Below are positions 54,801 through 64,000 of a stretch of DNA of 64,000 nucleotides, piece by piece. Both the position numbers and the translations under genes were made by a program. This stretch comes from Diphasiastrum complanatum (taxonomy: Eukaryota; Streptophyta; Lycopodiopsida; Lycopodiales; Lycopodiaceae), in contig CM055112.1 of the NCBI GenBank assembly GCA_029204225.1, positions 43,368,038 through 43,432,037 on the forward strand. The letters are read 5' to 3'. The notes below the pieces were generated by a model that was not told where the DNA came from, did no database searches, and worked only from the letters and a program-made list of their open reading frames with translations. Within the stretch, counting starts at the first letter, position 1; each line of letters opens with the position of its first letter.

Positions 54801-55324
54801 ACCTGAAGGGTACTCAAAATATGGGATTAACCTACATAGCAAACAACAAAGAAAAGGGTTTTGACGGGTCCTCAAAATATGGGATTAGCATACATAGTAG
54901 ACAACGAAGGAAAAGGATTCAGCTGCTGTAACTTTGCCGTGATGCGAAGCGAAGCGACATGAAGTGAAGGATAAATGGCGAACAATTCGTGAAAGTCAAC
55001 ATACCTCGAAAATCCTGAGACATGAAGCGAAGCGAAACTTGAAGGTCAAATAATTCATGGGGAGCTTTGAACTTCACGCTCAGCTGAAACAGTTAGCAAT
55101 AACAGAGAGTAGCTAACTAGTTGATTAGCGTTTACTACTCTTGTAATTCTCTTTTTAGCTATCTTGTAAATTCACACAATGGAGATATAAGCGAAAATTT
55201 TGGATCAACAGAAGACACTAAGAAGAGTGTGACAGTAGAGCAGAAAAAGAAAGGAATAGAAAAAATAGCGAAACGAAATAGTTGTGCATGAAAGTCTGCC
55301 AACGAGCAAAACACATCAAAAGAG
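54801..55324. repeat. LTR-like sequence
   Basis: A 40-bp unit with ctcaaaatatgggattaRc is repeated at 54812-54850 and 54870-54910. Repeats of gcgaagcgaa and gaagtgaagg follow. No coding sequence is seen. Confidence 0.45.
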
Positions 55325-55497
55325 CAGAGTGTCAGGCTGCCAACGAGCAAGACACTAATCATCTCACTCTAAAAATTCAAACTGATAATACAGTTGCTCT
55401 CTCTTGTCCATCTCCTTGTTTTTCGTCATCTTGATTGCTAGAATGATTTCTGTTCTATGATCTGAAGTCGCGTGTCTAGGATCCTCTGATACCATAT
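55325..55497 (-). repeat. Primer site and leader of a minus-strand copia element
   Basis: CCTCTGATACCA (55484-55495) is a primer site in reverse. The minus strand then opens EIILAIKMTKNKEMDKREQL. It is a partial copy shared with 52703-52880. Confidence 0.65.
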
Positions 55498-56575
55498 TGG
55501 AAAGAGGTATGAAAGGATAGGTTAAATAAAACTCAAATAAAAAGAATTCAAACAGGAATTGAAACTTATCGTGCACAGTGGAATAAACTATCTTTCTCTT
55601 TCTCTATGCATGACTATGCCTATCAATTTTGAACAAAACAATAGTGATAGAAATCATGTTTGATCTTATAGTAACTAACTTTGAAATCATTAGTACTACA
55701 GTGATTACATAGCCAAACATTAAACATTGAATTATCAGACAAATAATCAATCACGAAGAACTACAAAGATGCATACATTCTAATACAAAGCTGAATGCAA
55801 TAAAAAGATAGATTGATTTAGTATGAAAAAATTAATAGATGTAAATGAGTACAACAAGTTGCAGATCAAATCCGCGTACTCTAAGCTATCTCTGAGCGAC
55901 TAAATGTAAGTCTGAATTAAGCGCAACTACTGATAAGTAGAAGCACAATAACAATCTCTAATCAACTCTAAAGAAATGAACTAGAATGCTCAAGAGTGTC
56001 CAAGCTCGCAAGCTTGAGAGAGAACGCTAACTACTTAATACTTGCATACTTCTTACTTGAGGAAGAAGATTGTCACTTCTCATTCTTGAACTAATGAATA
56101 CATGACCAGCTATTTATATTAAGAAATTAGGTCATCAAATGCGTCATCTAGTTGGTTGTGATGTAATGACATCCATCCATCTAGTTAGAACTTCCCAAAA
56201 ATTATGTGCTGATTATTAATGCAAGTCAGTGGCTTCGGTCGTAAACAGTCTGTCCGTAAATTTGAACGTAAATTGTAACTCTGCAGAAATGACGTAAATT
56301 TTAACTCTGTAGAAATGAATGTAAACTGTCATGCGAAAAATGTGAAGGTCTTTGCCAATGTTATTTCCTTAACATTTGGGACATCCGACGTTTTGTGAAA
56401 AAGCCGAAGTGAGAGAAAATGCCAAAAGACGAAAATCTCGAAAATGTCGACACTGTGAGCCATTTCCAAGTAATTATGCAACTGTGTAGAAACACGAAGA
56501 AAGCTGCCAGTTTGGATAAAAATTGGATGAAGATTAAAAAGTCAATTAGTGGATTAGTGGGAGAATAATCCAACA
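55498..56575 (-). repeat. Full-length 5' LTR (minus), about 1.08 kb
   Basis: On the minus strand it runs from TGTTGGATTATTCTCC to TCTTTCCA, with TG and CA ends, and it abuts a primer site. Its part at about 55870-56050 matches the truncated LTR at 23160-23700. The flanking 5-mers (CATAT and ATTTT) do not match, as expected when one side is the element interior. Confidence 0.8.
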
Positions 56576-57837
56576 ATTTTCTCACGGAAAATTGAGCTGA
56601 TATTGAAGCCTATTTTCAGAAAACTATAAAAAAATCGGCATGTAAAACCTAGCTATTAGAAAAATCGACATTAAATTAGCTTGTAGAAATGGGTCCCAAC
56701 TCGTCCTAAAAGTGGTAAAGAAAATTTCGTGCCTTAGAAATGGCCAAAAAAATATTTTACAATTTTTGTTATTTTTGGTTGGTTACAAAAATAACCGGTA
56801 CAACCGTGCTAAAATTTCATCATGTATTGGATCAATTATTTTTAATATATAATCACCGAGTGTGTTTTTCAGGGGAACCGGTTTGTCAAAGAGCACTAGT
56901 CATGAATGTTGGAAGAGTTAAGTTAACACATTTCGAGCACTCAGCAATTAACACAGGCCATGTCAGTAAATAACTTGACCAAAAGGGCCAACCCACACAT
57001 GCCACCTAGAAAAATCAAGTCTCATCCAATGCTGAGGTCTACAAGGATTGTTGGATCACTGGCGTTGCAACAAAAAAGAAACAGAGCAATGGTAGTAATT
57101 GCACAAAATTGTTTAGAGTTGAAAAACAAAAGAAGCCTTAGAACGAAAAAATGTAGTTACTATCAAAATACCAAAGAATGTGTGCTTAAAATCAAAAGAA
57201 AATCTTTCTAGTCTTTGCAAATACAATCAATAGTCAACAATATGAGCCACAATACTAGCAATGTGTATTAAGTGAAACAATGATTGTCAATAGGTTTTTT
57301 TTTTACTATTCTACCTTTAAATAAACATGTGACTACAACATCTCATTGCTACTTGACCTTATTGATATACAGATATAAACAATAAAGCAATTGATTTTAT
57401 TGAAAATAATTTGATTTCTGAAAGACTAATACAACATAATTTATTGTAATCAAATTTTGATGTTTGTCATAAAAAAAATATATCAATAGAGACTTGGTGT
57501 CTAGGTGTGTGTGTGTGTGCTCGCAGGAGAGGGAATCTGTAGTACGAGTGATGTGGAGGTGGAAGAGACACAAGGGAAATTCACAGAACAGGCCGGAAGA
57601 GAGATAGAAATAGAGGAGATGTTGAATGAAAAAAAGAGATCTGTAAAGAACTCGACATTAAGGAAGAAAAAATAAGAGGTGGTGGAGGGCAAAGGGTGAG
57701 GGCAAATAGTAGTGGATTAAGAGAGCAAGTGTAAAAGCTAGGAAGAGGGGAAATAAGAGCAAGATAAGATATAAGATGAAAACTGAATTTGTTTCAAAAT
57801 CAAGGAATTTTTTCAAAATAACCAAAATGGTCTTGTG
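56576..57837. other. No gene recognised
   Basis: ORFs at 56740-56973 and 56960-57211 match no family. A short GT run lies at 57506-57518. The stretch 57540-57780 is purine-rich (gagaggaag words). Confidence 0.45.
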
Positions 57838-58150
57838 TCAAGGAATAAGAATAGAAATGAATAATGGGTAGGCATGAATGAAAGAATGATAGATACGAAT
57901 GAATGAATGATGGATAGGAGTTAATGGACATGAATAATAATAGCAATAGGAGTGAACAAATACGAATAATAGGCTAATGAAGAAATAGAATGAACCATGA
58001 GGAATACAATTAGAAATGAACGTTGATGAATAGGAATGATGATTAATGGGCATATGATCAATAAGAATGAATGAACGAATGGAATTGGAATGGAAATAAA
58101 AAGAAACATCATATTAGAATAGAATAAATGACTGTTAGAATAGAATGAAT
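57838..58150. repeat. GAATGA-rich degenerate repeat
   Basis: Words such as gaatgaatga, aataggaatga and gaatRatgg alternate over 300 bp. It behaves like a decayed simple-sequence array. The minus-strand ORFs in it are artefacts. Confidence 0.75.
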
Positions 58151-58408
58151 GTTGAAAATTTGTCTGTGCTCGGTAGCTATCCTTTGTAATTCAACTGTCC
58201 AATTTTTGTAGACTTAAGGCATTTAAGATTGCAGTTCTTTACAATCGACTCGACAAAAGTAATACCCATGAACTCATATGACATGCTCATTCTGGCATAA
58301 CATTGTGAACATGTGTTACTACCAAATTGCACTCTATTTTACGTGACTTTTTATCTGATCACTTTGAATTTGAATTGCGATGTTACATTGTGCATTGATT
58401 TTATTTTT
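58151..58408. other. Possible intron and flank of a CACTA fragment
   Basis: A pyrimidine-rich tract and TATTGCAG end at about 58417, just before coding-like sequence. No other feature is seen. Confidence 0.4.
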
Positions 58409-58654
58409 CTATTGCAGATCATATTTCATCCGGATCAATTGTCCCCTCAATGGTTATATGTCGTCCAACTCAACACAAGAAATTGACGTATATTTGAAGT
58501 TAGAGATATTGCATTAGATCTGCCAAACGACTTGTATGAGGAATCGCAAATCGAGCCAAATCTGGATATCAAGCCAGAACTGAAAATCGACCCAAAAATA
58601 CAAGGCCCATTTGATGTCGAAATCATTGAAGAAGAATCACAAACGAAAATATAA
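58409..58654 (+). pseudogene. Possible CACTA DUF4216-side fragment
   Basis: Plus-strand reading QIIFHPDQLSPQWLYVVQLN, then (after TGA at about 58482) RIFEVRDIALDLPNDLYEES and an acidic end, resembles the C-terminal end of CACTA second proteins (QVFYVDDPxxxxWxVVxxxxPR). The acidic tail with repeated DIKPELKIDPKI fits too. It is a short match, so the call is tentative. Confidence 0.45.
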
Positions 58655-58733
58655 ACACAGAAAGACAACCACCGCTGAGAATGCCACGTTTCGATGAGGA
58701 TTGGCTAGAGGAACCAAGGAATGATGAAGATGA

Positions 58734-59662
58734 TCATAGATGACCATGGAGTGGGAGCATCCATAGCCAGGGGAGAGATGACGGCAAAACCAAAAGAGAG
58801 CGTGAACTTGAATTTTCATGCACATCTAGCTTGAAAATACCTTCAAATTTAGATCCACTTACAAGGATCTTATCTTTTTTCTTTATGAAACAACCATTGA
58901 TATTGAAATCCAGTTCATAACCATCATCTAACAACTTTCCTACACTAATCACACTCTTTGTGAGATTAGGCACATAGAGAACATTGGAAAGTGTAAAATT
59001 TATAGAAGATGTAAGTTTTAAGGAGCAACTTCCAACACCTTCAATTGCATATGCATCACCAACTGTTGTGTATATTGATTTCTTAGGGTCTAGAACAGAT
59101 TCAATAGAAAAAAAAGAATCTTTGGAGCAACTCATATGAGTTGTTGCTCCACTATCAATATACCATGATACATCATTAAAAGGTAAAGAAGAAAACTAGA
59201 CATCAGAAGAGATGCCTCTCCACAACTTGCATGTGAGACTTCTATGATACAACTGGTTTGAACTTCTTGTGTCTTCTTCTTGAAGTTAGAAGGATGAGCT
59301 GACTCATCTTCTACTCCACCATAGGCACGAGAGTACTGGTTCTTACTCCTCTTTCTTGACTTGATCTCAGCTTCTTGAAGGTTCTTCAAAGTCTCCCAAG
59401 TCTCCTTTGTTGAGGTGCATGAACTAATCTCTCTCAACATCTCATCAGAGATGTTCAATTTGATGATATGTAGAGCAATTCTTGCTCTCTTCTTGAATCT
59501 CTGAGCCTCATCAAAAGTTGCAGGTTCAACTTTAGTTCCAGTTACAATATCCATTACACCATAGAGAATCAACAAGGATTCTATCCTATCCTTCCAAACT
59601 GAATAGTTAAAGGTGTATAGTCTTTCACTAGCTTGAAAGAGACAATCTCCTTTAGATGCCAT
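58734..59662 (-). pseudogene. copia gag with deletion joined to protease (inverted copy)
   Basis: Minus-strand twin of 3876-4700. Gag (59132-59662) starts at the same ATG with LYTFNYSVWKDRIESLL and carries the same internal deletion. The protease (58734-59135) reads IEGVGSCSLK and LSNVLYVPNLTKSVISVGK, and extends slightly further than the left copy. Because the deletion and the frameshift are shared, the copies derive from one damaged element. Confidence 0.88.
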
Positions 59663-59801
59663 GAATGTGAAGACTCTTGTAATTGGACTGCAATATGTTT
59701 GAGCTTGTTCCTATCTGACTTAGAATTCCTACTCTCTTTCACTATAGGTATTTTCAAAAAATGTACTACCTTCCTATGTGAAACACATGCAACTGTATTT
59801 G

Positions 59802-59952
59802 AAAAAAAGTACAAGATTACAGTGTTTTAGCATTAGCTTCAACACGAGTTAGAGAGAGAAATCTAGAGAGATACGAGAAAAAACAGTTTAGATCCAACCA
59901 AGCATGAGATAGCTACAAAACTTTGGTTCTTCATTATTTTGTGAATGAGATT
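59802..59952. repeat. Third copy of the stem repeat
   Basis: Same orientation as 2545-2700. It joins the inverted gag copy to R-family copy 3 and marks the orientation switch. Confidence 0.8.
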
Positions 59953-60471
59953 GATATGTACATATATAGGAGAGCCAAAATTCATGGTACTCCTTGCATT
60001 CAATGCATATCCTACACCTATTCAAGTGCAAACAACTACTAACTTGACACCTAACTGCTAGCATGCATAGGTTCCACCTAACTTCTACCTACTTTCTTCA
60101 AATGGCAATTTCTCAACTAGCCATGTACAAATCTACATGCATGTGTCCATTTGAGTGACTGCATGCTTTGCATGTCACTATGAAAACTTAGGACATCATG
60201 CATTTATTGTGGCTCGAGTTTCTACAAGGTCATAATTGACCAATTCCATGTGAATCTCTATATGCATGTCAAACTAGACATTGTCAACGTTATTGCATAT
60301 CATACTAGACCAACTAGACTTTATGCATGTCACTGGAATTTGATCTACCTGACCCAAACTCGTCCTATTCTACAAGGATATGTGCTCAATTCACATACCT
60401 TGGATATGTACAAAATATTTACATGGGTAGGATCCCCCAAGCATTAACAACAAATAATAGATATGTTTTAA
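59953..60471. repeat. R-family dispersed repeat, copy 3
   Basis: Direct copy of 2695-3225 and 5041-5570. It joins the pol remnant at 60472 with about 90 bp less than the left copy. Confidence 0.85.
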
Positions 60472-61550
60472 CGTTCCTGATGTTGATGTAAAGGATCCTA
60501 CTTTAGATGGTGACGATGAAGGACTCTCATCAAGTCAAAATCCAAGGAGAACATCAAGGAAAAGACAAACACCGTCAAGGCTCACATATGATGAGAAAGG
60601 TAAGCAAGTGGAAGTGACTCATTTTGCATTTCTCACATTTTTTGGTGGATTTTCTTGTGTAGATGATGCTATGCAAGTAGATGGATGTTTTCATGATTTT
60701 TCAAAAACTAATGGATCTAGAAAAGAGGTCTTAATCAATGGCTTTGATGGTCAAGTGGAAGTTCAAGAGGTTGATCTCAAAGGGATTCAACAACACAAAA
60801 GGAAAGGTGGCAATTTGGAGCTAGTCAAAGGAGAGTCAATTGGCAAAGATGTTATGGATCTGTTTTGTAGGTTAGTGAAGACTCAAGTAAGGTCAAAGGA
60901 GCAGCAAGGAAGTGTTCTTCAAGTCTACTTTACTTGTTCTATCTCATGTTTGAGCAATTTCATGTGGATGTGTGCAAATTGTCAAGATATGATCAAACTA
61001 GCTACATTAGTGAGCATCATTTTGATATTGGAGTTGTACTAGCATTCTTGGCTGGTTTTGCTGATGGAAATGGCTCATTTATGGAGTTTCATAGTGGATA
61101 CATGGCAAGAAAGGACAAAGTGGGAGGATACAAGGAGGCAAATGGTGATCACTCACATTTATTGTTTGGTTGCTATAATTTTCTAGAGAGTTCAAATTTG
61201 ATAGCATGGAGGAATCATCTCATTTACATTCTATTTGGTTCTTCATGTTCTATTCACATCTTGACATGTAAAATTGATGTAAGAAATAGTGTGAAGCATC
61301 CCAAGTGGACACTATTCTCTATATCAATTGTAAAAGCTACTATAAAACCTTGGAAAGGAGGTCTATACTTAGAATGGAAATCATTATAAAGTTGGATCAA
61401 AGTTCTATGGTCAAAACTATGCTAGGAGTGCAAGCATATTAGGGTGGCATATCACTTTGTGAGATGTGTCCTCGAGGGAATGTGTAGCTGATATCTTAAC
61501 CAAAGCATTGGGAAGTAGGACCTCACTTGGAGCTCAAAGTCTATGCTAAA
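60472..61550 (+). pseudogene. copia pol remnant (second copy)
   Basis: Direct copy of 5650-6726 with few substitutions (for example SSCV/FSCV and KHKR/QHKR). It has the same RTSRKRQT linker and VADILTKALGS end. There is no RT core here either, so the loss predates duplication. Confidence 0.72.
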
Positions 61551-61568
61551 TCTAGTTGAAGAGGAAGT

Positions 61569-62155
61569 GTGAGAAATTTCAACTAGTTTTGCTATTTTGG
61601 TCATATTTGTATATTTGGCAATTGAGGACAATTTTCATATTAGACTTAGAGTTTGAATTTTCAAAGTAATATTAGTCTAAAAGTATTTGAATAAACACTT
61701 TTTGAAAGTGTGGAAAAGTGTAGTAGACGAGTTTTAGAAGATTCAATTTGAATGTGGAGACATTTTAATCTAGTCCACATTAATGCTAGGGTTTTTGTTA
61801 TGGAAGGAAATCAAACTCATTAGAGAGTCATGAATCTACTATATATAGTTGTACACTTGTGGGAAAGACACATTCTCTCTCTTATCTCACTTCATGCTTA
61901 TACATGAGTGATCTTGGGTTCATCTTTCCATTGGTGCACTATATTTATGAGATCTTGCAATCTCGTGTGTAGAATGCTTATTTTATGCTAGTTTTGGATC
62001 CACATGTGTGAAATACAATATCTTACTATTTTTGTATGGACATCAACCTCATCATATCATATGTTTGATGTTTGATCAGGTTCTTATTGAGTTTTCATCT
62101 CTTTCATAGAGTAGCTGTTGATTTTTCTACATCGATCTATTTCTAACCAAAGATC
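61569..62155 (+). repeat. Putative 3' LTR (second copy)
   Basis: Copy of 6748-7332. A two-base change in the gggaagagaca block and a few substitutions distinguish them. Confidence 0.55.
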
Positions 62156-62189
62156 AGGTTATGGATTTGGATCTTGATTGATCTCCTCC

Positions 62190-63197
62190 TAGTAACATCT
62201 TTTGCCATTTTCATGCATTACAAACAAGGATGTTTAGATGGAGCATTGTGAGAGACATTATACATGCATTTCAATGTTTTCAAATCACCGGCTAAGTGCC
62301 ATTCAACATTGAAGTCTCCAACTCTTGGAACATTAAGAAATCTTCCATCCATATGGTGCTTGATGATCCTAGGGTAAGATGTCCTAGAGATTATATCATG
62401 AAACTCCTTTAGTACCTATCCAAAGAATTAATCAAACTTAGTTTAATATGAATTAATACAATCCATTGAATCTAATGTAATAATGAGAATAATTACCTGA
62501 AACACTACCAACCACCATATATCATTTCCGGACTGGACCTGAATCTGAAATTTCCTTGGTTCACTATTTGGGATAGTGCACCATTCATGAGAGTTATACT
62601 AACTCTCTCCATCTTCTACCCTTTCACAATTTCTAACTCATCTAACTTAAGTACTATGATTATTTTTCCATTTACCTTTTCAAAGGTTATATCATAGAAT
62701 GTGACCATGTATCTTAGCAAGTAATTTAGATCAACAAATAAGTTGTTTGATAAATTATAAGAAATTGATCTTCCATCAATTTCATAAACCAACTCAATAT
62801 GAAATGAGGTACAAATGATCTTATGCATACCTATGTTCAATGTATCCCTCTCTTTCTTCAAGCCTATAGGATTGGGACTTTTCTAATTCGAACTTGCTTA
62901 AAATCTTGTCTAATAAGTTTAAATATTGTTGCATATGCTTCCCTACTAATACTTGCAAAATCACAAGCACCCTGAACTATAGTCTTATCTAAAAAAAATT
63001 TAATGTCCACCATCAAAGACTTTGTTATTTTGCACTTTACATTGGAACTCCTATTGTTCATCATGATACACTCAACGGATTTGCCTGTCAATATTGAGCC
63101 CAACGACATTCCAAGTGAAGCATTGTCTTTAATATTTCGAGGAGCTACTAATGCAGATCTGCAAAAAAAACAGATAGTTAGCAGAATATCACCGTAG
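62190..63197 (-). pseudogene. DDE-like transposase, partial copy C
   Basis: Direct copy of 7368-8380. Minus-strand frames include MMNNRSSNVKCKITKSLMVD and DFASISREAYATIFKLIRQD (62864-63109), then LLRYMVTFYDITFEKVNGK (62616-62861). It ends at 63200, where 1.6 kb present on the left (8381-9973) is missing. Confidence 0.7.
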
Positions 63198-63201
63198 CTG
63201 A

Positions 63202-64000
63202 TAGATTCAGGGATATACTTAGTAAGCCTGTTATCTCCATAGGTTCACTCTCGTACATGCATTATACTGATCTTGTTCATTTCTTCCCTGCTTTCAGACA
63301 TAGACTAGATAGAATGTTCACCAAATTGCTTGATCTTTTCAAAAGTAGTTCAACGATTGGTTGAATATCATAGTGGTTTCGTACTTTTTCTGTTAGTTTG
63401 GATCTCAGATGATGAGGAAGTTTTTGTTGCTGATGGCATCATCCTCTGTTCAGTCATCTATTAAGGATATCAGTCACTTCCTAATCGACACCCCTGATAA
63501 GGAAAGTGACTTTATTGATGTAAATATTGATGTGCTCCGGGATTCCTTTATTGGCCAAAATACATCTGCTGATGAATCAATCCCTATAGAGGAGTCTAAA
63601 TGTCTTTTCAATTTGCCTGTATATTGTATAAATGATGATGTATATTTTACTACTGCTAATTTATGTCAGTTTTTTTATTATCATGAAGATGAGGTTCTAT
63701 GTTTTTTATCCGACACAATTTCTGAATTCTCCGACTTTGTAGATTTTGAAATAGATGACCTTGTTGCTGGAATTGATTTTGATGATGACGAGGGACTTAT
63801 GACCAGTGAAGAATGTCTGACTAAGACTTTATCAAATATTGCTAAGGATGGATGAGGCAGACCATCCAATGAAGAATTCACGGCATTTCAATCCCAAATG
63901 GGCTTCCCTCATCCATCATTAATGCATGTCACTGATGATTCCACTTCAGTAGGTGGTCATTATATTGATTATCTTGATCTGGGTTGTTGCTGATGATAAA
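63202..64000 (+). pseudogene. Truncated copy of the 9.8-11.3 kb gene
   Basis: Copy of 9974-10800, running off the window end. It lacks the promoter, the G-box cluster and the first 55 codons or so. A 26-base deletion near 63350 removes the CPYCNKKC motif. It keeps the same frame switch and the same TGA (63853-63855) as the left copy. It cannot be expressed as the left gene is, but it shows which bases are conserved. Confidence 0.75.

Noticed and set aside
1-64000. CRISPR arrays, rRNA genes, bacterial operon signals
   Set aside because: Nothing of the kind was seen; introns, LTR elements and the PPR gene show a plant nuclear genome. tRNA-like words are primer-binding sites of LTR elements, not tRNA genes.

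Overview
This window reads as nuclear DNA of a land plant, most likely a fern or another seed-free plant. It is AT-rich and has GT-AG introns. It carries Ty1/copia and Ty3/gypsy debris, a CACTA transposase, a LINE tail, and a PPR-DYW editing-factor gene with an N-terminal PDF-type motif of the kind I associate with fern and moss PPR proteins. The lineage is an inference. Only one gene looks intact and host-like: the three-exon PPR-DYW gene at 43.2-46.1 kb. A short signal-peptide gene start at 17.0-17.5 kb and two joined exons at 20.8-21.1 kb may be fragments of other host genes.

Layout. 1-2.6 kb: arm of a copia-derived block whose inverted twin lies at 47.06-49.68 kb. 2.5-7.4 kb: scrambled copia element (gag/protease, pol remnants, LTR), repeated at 58.7-62.2 kb with its gag/protease part inverted. 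7.4-13.8 kb: a DNA transposon with a minus-strand DDE-like transposase in two partial copies, a plus-strand multi-exon gene (9.8-11.3 kb), and a minus-strand ORF with a histone H3/CENH3-like fold (8.70-9.04 kb). The histone-like ORF and the plus-strand gene are divergent. The interval between them has seven CACGTG boxes, a TATA box and iteron-like repeats. 14.7-15.2 kb: a foldback/MITE element. 20-26.6 kb: a decayed copia element with a tandemly duplicated RT segment. 26.9-28.1 kb: a second, more decayed minus-strand H3-like fold with a long C-terminal extension. 28.1-32.4 kb: a CACTA (TNP2) transposase in two halves on opposite strands. 32.8-33.3 kb: clustered TGCCACGCGTGGCA palindromes, also at 41.8-42.1 kb. 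35-37.5 kb: copia gag-protease-integrase. 37.8-40.4 kb: minus-strand chromodomain gypsy element. 40.9-41.4 kb: copia RNase H. 42.2-42.85 kb: LINE 3' end. 49.8-56.6 kb: nested copia fragments. 58.4-58.65 kb: CACTA-like fragment. 58.7-64 kb: second copy of the left-end elements.

The most unusual content is the pair of H3-like folds. Both are on the minus strand and both sit against DNA-transposon transposase sequence. They share departures from canonical H3 (DSxLL in place of DTNLC). This suggests a transposon-associated H3-variant lineage rather than two chance captures. Homology calls come from reading motifs by eye; no alignment or database search was run.
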